Shown: positions 42,590-54,565 of the stretch, one piece after another | Layout: each line of letters starts with the position of its first letter | Numbering within the stretch: position 1 is the first letter of the stretch | NCBI RefSeq assembly: GCF_050947875.1 | Contig: NC_134572.1 | Location: forward strand, 156,509,105 to 156,573,104 | DNA from: Dermacentor variabilis | Taxonomy: Eukaryota; Arthropoda; Arachnida; Ixodida; Ixodidae | Direction: 5' to 3' | Length of the DNA stretch: 64,000 nt | The notes under the pieces: model-generated | What the model saw: the letters and a program-made list of their open reading frames with translations, nothing else | Told to the model about the DNA's origin: nothing | Databases searched by the model: none | Made by a program: the position numbers and the translations under genes

Positions 42590-45500
42590 GGGGGTATGTG
42601 TGGGACAGCTTATTAGAAAATAATGCAGTGGCCCGTTTCAAAAAAGTTCTTTTTCTTCTAAACGCCAGTTCTGAAGGAAAATAATACACAAGGGAGCATC
42701 AGGACACGGAAGGGCCATTCAGTGAGGTACAGTTACCATGAAGAAATCGATGTCTACACTGCGAATATTTCCTTTATTGAAGTGCATAATTAAAAAAAAT
42801 AATATGATATCAGCATTAATACACAGTATTTACTGTAGATACTGTGAAGTATTTGAAGTTCCTAAAGTTTAATTTCGTTCCCCACTTCTGAATCGTATAG
42901 TGTCGGCCTTTCCCTGCAGACTGAGAATTTTGTTTGCTTGCGGAAATCAAAGAGCCACACGAGAAGAAAAATGCAGCCACTCTTGCATGCGTATAAGGAT
43001 GAGTAATATGCCGCAACGCGACCCAAGGGCTCACTATAACTGAAGGCTGTAGTCATTGGCATATTGCTTAAGCGTTGAGAAGTCTGTACGTGCTACACCA
43101 CAGTAAGCAAATGGCTGAACGTTGAACGAAATCCATTGTTTCTATGGTGCTACTTGTTAGTCAGATGCACAACACATGATAGACTCAACAGTTATTCCGT
43201 AACCGAGGTGTCCAGAAAAGCGCGCTGTCCACCAGAAATTGTTTAGCCCAGAAAGTTATGGGCTTCGTCCAAACAGCCGAGTGGGTACTAAAAGACACCA
43301 GACCTTCTAGAATTTATTGATAAGTTCAGACGCACTGAAGCAAAATGGAGAGACGAGCTAGTTCTTGAATATTCGTCATTGAAACTTAAGCGCAAACTGA
43401 GAGACATGCAAGAGAAGGCAATGACACCAACGCTTTAGTGTACTGCGCGTCTGAAATTAGTGACAGCAAGACCAGGCACACAAAGACCGTCTGCGCGCAG
43501 GAGACAACCTGACAAGAGGTTTCTGCATGTTCTGCTTCTCTCTAAGATATATCCTTTACTTCCGTCGTTCAATCTTTTTACGGCTTTGTTGAACAGTGAT
43601 TTTGTTTCATGTAAAATGTTGCCAGTAAATATCCTCCTTGATATTTTATAAATGTCAGCTGCTGTAATATAGCTTCTCCGATACAGCGTAAGTTTCTGCA
43701 AGTGTATATGCCATGTGTGTATGTGTCAAGGGCACCTGCGCCCAAAGAGCACCTAATTTAAATGTGGTGCAATTATGTAGTTTCTGCACGATACATTGCA
43801 CACTTCTCTGCAGCGCGCGAGTTATGTGGAACAAGACACAATAAAAAAATATACAACGCACTGTCCAGAAATTTTACTGAACCTAACTGGAACGATAACT
43901 GGGTCATATAACATGGCCTCCCCCCTTTACGGAGTTCCAAATAAGAACGATGAACATTAAGAAAACAGGACAAACGTCCTACATAAGATCCACTTACATG
44001 TCTCGTTCCAATTATTAACAGTTCGCATCCAGATAAAAATATGTAGATCACACTTTTAACTGGAACTTATATGGAACCAGATGAAGAGTGTACACTCCTG
44101 ACTTTCACTCCCGTTCGCAAACACGCATAAGACGAAAGTGCTGCGTGCAGAGCGTCCTTAGTCCGAATCCTCATGCTATATATACTGTAACTCACCTGAC
44201 CTATATCGCTGTCATGCAGGCATAGCTGAGAAATGCATATTTTAAATCGACGCATCACGAATCCGAAAAAAGCAGCCTGTGACCTGGCCATCTAGGTTTC
44301 TTTCATTGCGTGCTTCGTCCTAGCGGCTAACAGTAGCTTACGTAGCAGAGCGCTGAGTGTTGGAAGTACCAGAGAAGGTGCTCTGCACTGTCTCGTCACC
44401 CACGAAAAATTCCACGCCGCACTGCTTGCCATTCCTAGAAAATTTAATATGGGATGCCCAGACATTTGCAACGCAGCAACATTGTTTTGTGATGGCAAAG
44501 TCTAGATGATGGACAGGGTGGTCATGGAGATCTAGACACGCTACTTTCTGCATGCAGAAATTTAGGATTGACTGGATAAATGGCATTTATTGAGAAAAAG
44601 TACGAGGAAACATCGGTGGAAGGACGTCTCAGCAGAGTGGGAAAGGAGCAAGGGACAGAGAGCGGAAAAGTTAGCGTCCGGGTGGCAGGTGAAGCCGCAG
44701 TTTAGGGCCGAGAGATTATAAGCGAGAGCTTGTGAAACTGGTGGAACTCTAGTGTAGATATGTGATGTGGCGAGTAAGTGATTGGAGTCACCGCCCAGCA
44801 TCCGTTCTTTGCTGTAGTATAAGCACCCGCCGTTCTTGGTAATAAACGTTTATGAAATCAAATTTTGGCACTTACTTATTTATCGGCCATACCTTGCCGC
44901 ATATTCCTTAGGAGCAGGGTCTGTGGATTACAAGTGCGCTATCGCGACAAGATACGACCACACCGTGATGCTTGCGGTTACGGTTGCCATACTCGTGACT
45001 TGTTATAGAGGGAATTTACAATGATGGGTTTACTGCACAAGTTAGGGAGCACGAATTTTAGAACTGCATTTGCCGTTTTACATATGCTCAACGCAAGCAC
45101 CATTGCAGCATGTTACGGTGCGCGTCCCTTCAAGACAGAGATGTCAACGCAAACATAAGAACACGTTAGAAGACAGCGTGCCGTCTTGGGCCTCGTGCCA
45201 AACATATCCAAGCCAACAATATATGACCAACCATGATGCCATTTTTATGAAAGGAGGTTATACAATTCACTTCGTGAGTGCCAGTCCAAGCCGCCGCCTA
45301 CGGGAGCCCGTGAAGTCGCTGGCGGCGATATTGCTAGGGGAATTGCTATACCAATATATTACTTGAAATATTGCTAGCATCACAATGGCAGGCGTAATCA
45401 AGCAAAAATGCGAAGCATTCCATTAGAGGGTGCCTGAGTATTTTGTGTAGATTGCATACGACAATAATAGCAAGAATAAAACATTATTAGAGAATAATAT

Positions 45501-46455
45501 TCGATAACAAGTTGACTTATTAATGCAGTGTAGTGAAAACGGAGTACTTCCACTGTATAGCTGCGGAGGGAGCAAATAATGAACATGCTATAAAAACAGT
45601 CCTGTATGCCTGCAGCAAAGTAGATAGATCATTCGCGTCTTGGCAACAAGATAAGGTTGTTCCTGTAGGCAGAAAGTCTTGTGGGAAGGTCGGTCAGTTG
45701 GCTACTGCAGCTTAGACATCCGGCCAAGGACGCGTTGACACCACGACGACACGCCACTGTACGCCAACAAATATAGGCAACTTTTTTTAAGTAAAGCTTT
45801 CTTTGCTTCTTCCTTCGACTTTTCCACAGGTGCTGTTGTTTTGTAGCGCGGCGTGTCGGGAGGGCTTTAGAGCGCGCATATACATAGAAGGAGCTCGGAA
45901 AATAGGAAAGATGGCGCAAGAAACTTGCTTGGACCTTTCCATCGCGTCATAAGTGCTTAGTGCCCTCTTTAGCTCCCTCGGCGTCGTCACATTAGCTTCT
46001 TTGCACCTGTGATTATTCGTGAACCCCCTAAAAAGCATTGCAAAAACTGCGGCGCTTACCCTTCTAACATGCAAGTTCTGAAGACAGGTGAGCACTATGG
46101 TAGAGATGGGGCAGAGTGAAGAGGCGGAAAATGAGTAGGACCGGGCTATTCGGGAAACTAGTGAAAATGAGCCTTACCATTCTTCGCTCGCATTTCTCAG
46201 ACAGAGGGGAAGGACGGTACAGGAAAAAGGCGACGTGAGAAGATAACGAAACTACTGTTATAGACACGACAGCGGTTGCGGGCAAACTGAAGGCACTGTA
46301 GTGTACGTTTCTGCTATGTCTAAAAAATAAACACCATGCAAATTTGTCAAGTGGGCAACTGGCGCAGGGCGTGCAGACGCAAAGCTGAAATTAATTACTG
46401 TAGCGTATATGTGATACTACTGAAGTGTTCGCACGTGAAATCAACACGTACGGGG
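42590..46455. other. No supported gene
   Basis: About 3.9 kb without recognised domains. Minor frames (43435-43701 minus, 88 codons; 45787-46095 minus, 102 codons; 46064-46285 minus) show no motif I can name. Composition is AT-rich with a few GC-richer patches near 45290-45340 and 45700-45900. Confidence 0.4.
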
Positions 46456-46462
46456 CCGGCGC

Positions 46463-46565
46463 ATTTATCTTAACGGCTATGGCATTGCTCGAGGTCGCGA
46501 GTTAGATCCCCGCCATGGGGAACCGGATATATACGGGAGCGAAATACAATAACGGTGCTGCACTT
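46463..46565 (+). repeat. Diverged SINE fragment (tRNA-like head)
   Basis: GAGGTCGCGAGTTAGATCCC corresponds to the box-B region of the SINE, and CGGGAGCGAAATACAATAAC to its GGGGGCGAAATGCAAAAAC body. It is 3'-truncated and strongly diverged. Confidence 0.55.
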
Positions 46566-46590
46566 TCATAACGGTCGTACACTTTGATGA

Positions 46591-46926
46591 CTTTGGCAGC
46601 ACCAGCGGCGGCGTACAGACGCGTCATAACCAACTTGATCTACCTTTCGCAGGAGCGGGACAAAAGTGCTGCCAGCGTAAGCTGCCATCACATTACAGGG
46701 GTCCCGGAGCATATCTGCCCTCGCGCGCTGCCAATCCTAAATAAAACCCAGTACTTCAAGTGGAACAGGACTCACGTCTGCTGCCATCAGTTTTCGCTGA
46801 CCGGAGACTGCTCCTGGGCTTATCGGCTTTATCGAAGGGGCGGCATTCCTGTGTGCCGCATTCACTTTGGCAGCAGCAGCGGTGGCGTACAAACTCGTCA
46901 TAACCAACTTGATCTACCTTTCGCAG
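46591..46926 (+). repeat. Duplicated 62-bp block upstream of LINE E ORF1
   Basis: CTTTGGCAGCACCAGCGGCG (46591-46652) recurs at 46865-46926 with 4 mismatches and a spacing of 274 bp. Both copies end CTTGATCTACCTTTCGCAG. This is probably a repeated 5' UTR unit of the following LINE. The apparent protein frames over it are not genes. Confidence 0.7.
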
Positions 46927-47072
46927 TTTGGTGCCAATTCCGTTCCTATTTGTGGAAATATTACGCTGCGTCGTCGCTGTTGCTGCAATGAGTGTATTGT
47001 CAATTATTTGCTTGTTGTCAAATTTGTGTTCACGGGGACAGTGGCGGTTCGCTGGTGCTCTCTGTTTGAATT

Positions 47073-47882
47073 ATGGCAAACACCGGTACTCTTGAGGACG
47101 CTCTCACGGCTTTTGGCGAAAAACAACCGAGTAGAATAAAAGAGTTTGTGAAAGTGTTAACCGACGTATTAGTGAAGCTTGATCAGTTCGCAACTGACGT
47201 GAAGAATGAAATTGCAGCCGTGCAAACATCAAACACTGATATCCATTCTGAACTAGAGGGAATACGAAGGGCTATGGGTTTCATGAATGATAGTTTTGAG
47301 CAGTTCAAGAGGGATGTCCTGGACCTCCGTCGTGAGATGATCGAAGTGAAACACAGAATTCTCAATGCCAGTATGAAATCAAGCAGATGCGGAAGGCACT
47401 AGCGGAAGCTAAGAAAGAAATTATTGGGCTAAAGCAATACAGCATGAGCCAGAACGTAGAAATAAAAGGCATACCAGTGGGGCCTGATGAGAATCTGCGT
47501 AAGTATGTGGAAGAAATAGCAACATTCGTGGGTGTCGATGTCTCCGAAGACCACACTGACGTTGTGCACCGCGTCCGTTCAAAGGACGGGACCTAACGTT
47601 GTGTTGCGGTTTTCCACTCGTGCTGTGCGGGATAAGTTCTCTGCAGCTAGAAAGGCAAGGCTTTCTACAAGAGTTCATGGCTTCGAAGAAACCAATCCGG
47701 TTTATGTTATTGAGCATCTCTGTATTGAGATCAAAGTATTCTTGAGCAAAGCACGTCAACTGCGCCTGAAGACAAAATGGAAGTTTGCCTGTGTTTCACA
47801 CAGAAAGATTTTCATGAGGAAGAGAGAAACCTCAACTGTGTTGATAATTGGTAGTGAAAACGACCTAACCCAAATTCAATAG
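47073..47882 (+). pseudogene. LINE E ORF1 (coiled coil plus RRM-like nucleic-acid-binding region)
   Basis: Starts MANTGTLEDALTAFGEKQPS, followed by a heptad-rich helix (VKVLTDVLVKLDQFATDVKN, FEQFKRDVLDLRREMIEVKH). A frameshift near 47390 leads to EIIGLKQYSMSQNVEIKGIP and IATFVGVDVSEDHTDVVHRV; a shift back near 47585 leads to VVLRFSTRAVRDKFSAARK and ARQLRLKTKWKFACVS, ending at 47882. The layout (coiled coil, LEIHGIP-like strand, VHR, VRF, basic end) matches ORF1 proteins of CR1/L1-like LINEs, which bind and chaperone the element RNA. Two frameshifts make it a pseudogene. Confidence 0.82.
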
Positions 47883-47905
47883 CTTTTTCCTCTGTTCATA
47901 TCTTC

Positions 47906-49137
47906 GTGTTATCCTTCTATTTCATCATGACCTTTATTTGGTATCAAGTTGATCAACGAATACAGCACCAATATGTGTTCTCAGTTTTTTATTGCAATGT
48001 GCGCAGTATCCCAAAAAACCGTAACTTACTGAGTGCTCACCTATCCCAGCATACTTTTCGACTTGATCGCTATTACGAAAACCGGGCTCAAGGATAAAGA
48101 ATCGCCATGTATATCAGGCGCTCCAATCTTCCCTCTCTGCCAAGGATTTCAAGAGCACGAGGAGGTGGTGCTGCCTTCTTTATAAAAGAAAGTATTGATT
48201 TTGAAGTACTTCGTGCCCTTACTATCAGTGACCCTACAATTGAGGCACTTTTTGAAAAATTGAGTGTGTTAGAACAATCGGTGTGGTGTACCGGCTTCCC
48301 GGTTCTGCTGTTTCAATTTTTATTGAGAAGCTGCAATCAATTGTAGAAATCTTAAGCACTAAAACAGGAACCGTGGTGTAATTGCAGGAGACTTTATTAT
48401 AGATGTTTCTGGAGAAGCTAACAATTACACCTTACTTCTACATTTATATAACTTATGCAACCTTATAACAGTGCCAACACGTATCACTGGCACTTCTAAC
48501 ACTGTAATAGACGATGCGCTTACGAACATCGCATGTAACCGATGGGCCGGAACTTACCTAGATCCAATAGCCGATCACATACCCATATTCGTTGCGGTTA
48601 AAATCCAAGGAAAGATAACGGCGAGCATATCTGTTCATGAACCACAGAAAAAGATTGACTATCGATTACTTCGCGAGAACTTGCAGAAAGTAAACTTCTT
48701 TGATACCTATGATGCTGACATAAACAAAGAATATACAAACTTCTTTACAGTTGTCCAGAATGCCATCATGCAGAGCACCACAGACAAGTCCTCGGGTAGA
48801 TACTTTGCACCTATATGCCCAGGGATCACTCACGATATCCTATGCATACTGAAGGAGAAAGAAAAATGCCATGAGAAGTGTAAACGTGCTAAAACCAACT
48901 AATATCTAAGCCAGTGTAAGCGTTTGAGGAACCTGTCGGTGTCTCTACTGCGTAAAATAAGCAAGAATACTACTCTTCTCTTATCATTAACGCTCAGGGC
49001 GACATAGGTAAAATTTAGAATGTTGTAACAGGTGCTGTAGGGCTTCGTTCAGAGCAGCGTATATTGCCTGTTGTATTTGACCAGGAAAGAGTAGACGAAT
49101 TTAATGAGTATTTTGGAAATATAGGACGGCAGAATTA
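47906..49137 (+). pseudogene. LINE E ORF2: endonuclease and linker, broken
   Basis: AP-endonuclease pieces in several frames: VFYCNVRSIPKNRNLLSAHL, RGGGAAFFIKESIDFEVL, VYRLPGSAVS, GDFIIDVSGEAN, and the open frame 48471-48902 with ITVPTRITGTSNTVIDDALT then IADHIPIFVAV, in place of the usual SDH box. The linker follows (KRLRNLSVSLLRK, VDEFNEYFGNIGRQN). It stops at about 49137 before RT, next to a SINE. It may once have continued into LINE G at 52592. Confidence 0.82.
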
Positions 49138-49160
49138 AAAAGAGCGAAAGTCATTTGCGA

Positions 49161-49362
49161 CCCTCCGTGGTTGCTCAGTGGCTATGGTGTTGGGCTGCTG
49201 AGCACGAGGTCGCGGGCTCGATCCCAGCCGCGGCGACCGCATTTCGATGGAGGCGAAATGCGAAAACGCCCGTGTACTTATATTTAGGTGCAAGTTAAAG
49301 AACCCCAGGTGACCGAAATTTCCGGTGTCCTCCACTAGGGCGTGGCTCATAATAAAAAAGTG
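49161..49362 (+). mobile_element. tRNA-derived SINE (Ruka-like), 3' end lost
   Basis: CCTCCGTGGTTGCTCAGTGG head with box-A-like and box-B-like (GGGCTCGATCCC) motifs, a body with GCATTTCGATGGAGGCGAAA, and an end AATAAAAAAGTG that abuts the poly-T of LINE F. The GGCACGTAAAACCCC tail of the other copies is missing. Confidence 0.88.
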
Positions 49363-50039
49363 TTTTTTTTTCTTTATTGTTTGTTTCATTGATTCTCTCC
49401 GTGTAGGGGGCAAAGGTAAAGGCAAAATGCCTGACAGAGCCTCTGCGCCCCTACAGTTCAAGGCAGCATGACAAATCAGTCACATACATATTTGCCAAAC
49501 GTATCTTTAATACACACCAAACACCAACAAAAAATTCAGTTATTCAAAACAAATGTATCCAAAGCATTACTTTAGCTTCAACCTGATAGATTTCGAAAAA
49601 GCAGAAGACACATAAGCAATGAGCATTATATAACAATAAAATTGGCTGGCATCAGAAGTCAACAAGGAAAAGAAAACCATAGAATCACTGGCCCGAAAAT
49701 AAATAGCATATAGAGTAAATGGATCAGTACATAGAAACATTTCAGAAAAGAACGAAGGTTTAGATTGATGCACAGTGTAAATGCCGAAACAATGGCAAAC
49801 GCAATTTACAAGCGCTGAGAAAATCAGTAACATAACTGAGGTTACATGTGTTATCAGGATTGAGCACAAGTTACTCAAAATGAAAATGCAATGTCACTTC
49901 CCACTAATAGGTTTTTACGGTCGATTTTGAAGTTGCTGAAGGAGTGTGTGTATTGTACGTTAAAGATATCACTGTTTATTAAAGCAATCGCTCGATAATT
50001 TAATGTTTGCCTTCCGTAATTAGTTCTTGTGGCGGGCTT

Positions 50040-51480
50040 TAGATGGCGCGGTGTACGTATTGGCTATGAGGTGCAACTGTCGACAGGTATTGTGTGCAGC
50101 CTATTTTTGTATATCCATTGAAGTAGTTTGAAGTAATAAACTTGATCTGCTTTAAGCCTGCTATATTTATTGAAGAGCGGTCTTGTTCGAACTCCTCGCT
50201 TGTCACCCGCATGGTTTTCACGCATTCTCAATATTTTCTTTTGTACAATGATTAGTTTGTTGTAGTTTGAAACTGTCGTAGTTCCCCAGAAAAAGATGCC
50301 GTAACTGAGTTTTCAATAAAAAAGTGGGTAGTACAATGTTTGTTTAAACCATGTGGGTAGTATATTTTGTATTTTATACATGCAGCCAGTAACTCGAGAT
50401 AGCTCATTTTTTTTAATTTGTTAGCGTCAGTATTCCAAGTAAGGTCCTCTGTAAACCATACGCCCAAAAACTTTTGCTCAATATCTTGTTCCAGTAACGT
50501 GTCCTCAAAGTTTAGACGAACACAGTAGGGGTGTCTTTTATTTGCTGGCTTAAAAGTTATGTATTTGGTTTGTGTTTAAACTCAGCCGGTGCTTTTAAGC
50601 CACCTGAAGAGGTGTAAGAGGTAACTGTTAGCTGATGATTCAATGACCTCTTTTGTTGTGCCAGTAAAGAAGATATCAGTGTCGTCAACATACATTATTA
50701 TTTAAGGGGAGTTTGGTATTGACGTTATATCATTTATGTATACAAGAAATAAGAGGGGTTCTAAGATTGATCCTTGAGGGACGCCATATTCGACTTTCAA
50801 TTTTCGCGACACCAGATTGTCGACGCCTACATACGTATACCGATTTGAGAGATATGATGTAATAAATTCTGTGCTGCTCCTCAAACATCATACGCAGCAA
50901 GCTTCTTAAGAAGTATATCGTGTTGCACCGTGTCTAATGCATTTTTTTAATCCAAGAAAATCCCCAAAGTGAGCAGTTTGTTCTCAATGTTCTGAATTAC
51001 TTTGTCCTTTATGTTTATTAAAACTAGTTTTGCAGACTTATCCTTCTGAAAGCAATGCAGCGACTTCGTAATTATCTTGTGTTTATGAAAAAAAAAGACG
51101 TAAGCCTATCACTAATAATAATAATGATAATGTTTTGCCGGAAACACCGGCAAAACAGTTATCGGTCTCTAGTTAGTAAGCTTTTTCTCATCGCCACCAT
51201 TGTAAACAGGGGTGACCATAGCTATCTTTAATTCATCTGGGAACTCACCACGTGTAAGCATCTCGTTTGTTATATGGGTTAATACGGGACTAATAAGATG
51301 AGGGACATACTTGACAGGTAAGGCCTTTATTTCGTCTTCCCCACCTGCAGCTTTGTTTTCTAGGGCCATGATAATTGTTTCAATTTCAGTAGGAGTCGCT
51401 CGTGTAAGCATAATGGAATCAACCTGCCGTATAGTCAGAAAACTATCCGTTTCTGAGCCTTGTCCACTATACACCCCTAT
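50040..51480 (-). pseudogene. LINE F reverse transcriptase, broken
   Basis: 51474-51169: KAAGGEDEIKALPVKYVPHL and LKIAMVTPVYNGGDEKKLTN. Next come a disrupted stretch with an AAT-repeat patch (51116-51130), then LRSSTEFITSYLSNRYTYVG, LKVEYGVPQGSILEPLLFLV, YINDI, a stop, YVDDTDIFFTG (catalytic box YVDD), and FLGVWFTEDLTWNTDANKLK, followed by a decayed C-terminus. Non-functional. Confidence 0.8.
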
Positions 51481-51621
51481 GCTAAGAAAGTGTCAATTCA
51501 TTTCATCAACGAGCTCTTTCCCAACTACATTGGCAGTATCGATTGCATATTCATTCACAATATGCGTTTTTCGCCCTCGTCTATTTAAATCGTTCACAGT
51601 CTACGTAAACTAAGTCTACGT

Positions 51622-52490
51622 CTACGTAATTTTGTAAAATTTTCTTTCGTAATAATCATTCCTTGCCTTTTTTAAATCGAAGTTTAATTTATTTCTGAAT
51701 CTTTTAAACTCAGTCAATATGTCACAACTACGAGAGCTAATGGAACTGTGGCACAATTTATTCTTTTTACGTATTCTTTTGTATAAGTCCGCAGTCATCC
51801 ATGGTTTTCTAACATCTTTATTTCTTTTTTTCTGCTTTCGCAGAGGGAAGGCTATATTGGTAGCACTGTTTGAATTTCTCCACGAAGATCTTGTACGCAG
51901 TTGCGTAGCTATGCTCATCGTAGACGGCCTGCCAGCTTTCTTGGTTGATATGGCAGCTGAACATGGTTAGCGTAGTTCCGTTTACCGAGCGGAGCAAGAG
52001 GTTACCTTCATAATTATGTTGATCCTTGTAGGATGCGTTTGCTAGGCAAAACGCGAGCAGATGATCGCTGATGTCATTCAAGAATATACCAGCATAAAGA
52101 CCATCGTTATCCATGTTTGCGACGCAGATGTCAAGGGATGTGGCCGTGTCAATGGTTGCCCTAGTGGGCAGTGCTATCACATTGTTGCACACGTACTGGT
52201 GAACAACGCCTTGAAATGTGTTAGCATGTAAGTTACCGGATATTCTGTCAATATTTATATCTCCAAAGATCATAAACGGCGCATTCGCCGAGCTAAAATA
52301 GCAAAGTGAATTTTCAAGAAACGACATGAATTCAGATACGCAGCCAGAAGGTGGCCTGTACACGGCGCAGACAGTGGTGTTAAGCACTTTCACCGATAAG
52401 CTCTCGACATGTTCATCCATTCTGCACAAACTGTCTAATATGTTATACGGTAAATTATCTTTTAAGTAAATGGCTATCCCACCACCTCTT
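51622..52490 (-). pseudogene. LINE F endonuclease and linker
   Basis: Minus frame 52429-51818: VCAVYRPPSGCVSEFMSFLE, FMIFGDINIDRISG, ALPTRATIDTATSLDICVAN, LNDISDHLLAFCLAN (SDH catalytic motif present). A frameshift leads to 51918-51622: VRKPWMTADLYKRIRKKNKL and FDLKKARNDYYERKF. The N-terminal third of the endonuclease is missing. Confidence 0.83.
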
Positions 52491-52591
52491 TGGTTTTTTC
52501 TACTTATGCTTTCCCATTTGTACCGTTAAAGGTAAGGAGGTTCCTTTTCACGTTTAATTTTCACGGTGCGTGAAACCCCATAATTTTATTA

Positions 52592-54246
52592 TGTAATCCG
52601 ATTTATAAGGACGGAGATAGTTCTAACCCATCAAGTGATTGGCCGATTTCAATTCATAGCATTATCAACACAGTCTTTGAAAATATACTCTCCGTGTACA
52701 TAAACAAATTCATATCCAAATACAATATACTGAGACCCCAACAACATGGTTTCAGACCTAAGAAATCTACTTCCTCCGCTGTTTTCACTCTGACACACCT
52801 ACTGAATACGGCTATCCAGCAGAATAAAATGGCGGTCGTTGTCTATCTCGACATAAAAAAGGCCTTCGATACAGTTGACCATCAGATATTACTGAACAAC
52901 AATAACAATCTAGGGTTTATGGACAAAATCCTGAACTTGCTTCGAAGCTACCTCAGTAACCACAAGCAGCAAGTAATACTAAAAATTATACGCCTACTTC
53001 ACAAACCGTACTAACTGGTGTGCCACAGGGTTCCGTTCTTGGGCCCATACTTTTCTCACTTTACATAAATGATTTCCCTGCAAAGCTTAGGCATTCACAG
53101 GCTCTAATGTATGCTGACGACACCGCTCTTCTATTTACTGGAGAGAGTCGGCTTTATATAAAGAATAAAATAAACGTAGAGTCAAAGTTTTTAAGTGGTT
53201 CTCGTCCAGTGAACTGACCCTTAATCTTAATTAGACTAAGTATACAGTTTTTCATTCAAGGAAGAAAAAGCTCACTACTGAAATACTGGACATATCACTA
53301 CGAGGCGCAAAAGTACAAGTTGTCTCCTAGAAATATTTAGGCATTTTCTTTGATTCAGACATGCACTGGATAACTCGCATTAAACACCTTCCTTCCAAGC
53401 TTGCTTACGGATGTAATATTCTTCTTAAGGCGCGTGAATGTTTCTAATGTCCTGTCCTACGCATTCTGTACTTTTCCTTCACTCAATCACATATCTTATT
53501 CTATTGATTCATGAGGAAACAATTTTATAACTTACCTTGAGCCTGTATTCCATCTGCAAAAGGGCGCATTAAGAATTATCACTTCTTCTAGGCGTACACA
53601 ATCCAGTACGTACTTGTATAGCTCATTGCATGTGTTGCCAGTGCATGCATTCTCTGAAATCAAAATTGTTGAGGTCATCCATAGTATTATTGAAACGAAT
53701 AATGCACTTCCAATTACGTTATTTAAAATCTCGTTGCGAAATACAAGAGCTGCAACTAATCAGTGCTTTAATTTGCTTACATGTCATAATCTGTACGGGG
53801 AAAGGCTCGCGTAACTTAACGGCGCACTTATTTGGAAATCTCTGCCAATACATATAAAGAAGCCCGTAACTTTAGGTCAGCTGTGAGAAAATACTATTTT
53901 GAAAAATGCTGCCCATGCAAGCACACTTCTTTATATTTACATTCCTGCTTATGTTGTGCATGTCAATTGTTCAAGTTGGGCATGTCAATTTCATTGTTAT
54001 GTATTATGTCTGTTTTGTTTGCTCGCGTGTGTGCAGGATAAAAAAACACCGAGTTTATATTTAGATTCTTGTCATAGTTATCTATGTTAATATTACTATT
54101 ATGTTTTATGTCTGCTATTTTCGTTTGCTCGAGCGCTGCGTTTTATAACATAAGTTGACTATGAACCCGGGACTAGCCAATGGCTATGGGTCCAGTAATG
54201 CTTTCGTATCTTCTAAAATATGGTGTAAATAAAGAATGAATGAATG
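52592..54246 (+). mobile_element. CR1/Jockey-group LINE G: RT and 3' end
   Basis: 5'-truncated in RT: PIYKDGDSSNPSSDWPISI, QQHGFRPKKSTSSAVFTL, VVYLDIKKAFDTVDHQIL; frameshift near 53010; [34 protein letters not shown] (YADD intact), then a decayed thumb and C-terminus (YLEPVFHLQKGALRIITSS, NALPITLFKISL). The 3' UTR ends with AAATAAAGAATGAATGAATG, a short GAAT-type tail, at about 54246. Confidence 0.83.
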
Positions 54247-54352
54247 ATTCAGGGGCACGTTAAAGAACACCAGGGTATCAAAGTTAATCCTGAGTACGCC
54301 ACGACGGCGTCTCTCATAATCCGATAGTGTTTTGGCACGTAGAGCACCATAA
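54247..54352 (+). repeat. SINE 3'-half fragment
   Basis: GGGGCACGTTAAAGAACACC through CTCATAATCCGATAGTGTTT and TGGCACGTAGAGC corresponds to the 3' half of the SINE, from a diverged subfamily. It directly follows the LINE G tail. Confidence 0.7.
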
Positions 54353-54450
54353 CTCTGCCAACACGTCTGCCTCAGTGCGATGTGCCATGTGAAGCAATGG
54401 CAATGCTCAACCCTCTCATAGATTACAAACAATGGCGCACAGTTACTCAG

Positions 54451-54565
54451 TTTAGCGCATAACAACGGGCAGAAGAATACGACAGGACTGGCGCTACTCT
54501 CAACTGACACTTGAGAGTAGCGCATTGTCCTGTCGTATTACTTGTGTCCGTTGTTTTGTGCTAAA
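54451..54565. repeat. Hairpin of two inverted Penelope-pLTR-like arms
   Basis: Arms 54451-54503 and 54511-54565 pair across a 7-base loop (CTGACAC), with most positions matching (TACGACAGGAC.. and GCGCTACTCTCAA). The arm text GTCCTGTCGTATTACTTGTG, TCCGTTGTTTTGTGCT parallels the terminal block of the Penelope insertion at 40897-40959. Confidence 0.7.

Larger units (their letters stand above)
49363..52505 (-). mobile_element. CR1/Jockey-group LINE F (5'-truncated, poly-A tailed)
   Basis: Minus strand. It begins inside the endonuclease near 52500 (RGGGIAIYLKDNLPY) and ends with CAATAAAGAAAAAAAA at about 49380-49363. It carries endonuclease, linker and RT, broken in many places, and a long 3' region. 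The poly-A end sits on the 3' end of the SINE at 49161, so LINE F probably inserted into or beside that SINE. Confidence 0.83.

Noticed and set aside
46584..47139. 135- and 90-codon plus frames ahead of LINE E
   Set aside because: They share the duplicated 62-bp block and lie in the LINE 5' region; no domain.
49161..49230. Stand-alone tRNA gene
   Set aside because: Box-A-like and box-B-like motifs are present, but the sequence continues into the SINE body and recurs elsewhere with the same extension.
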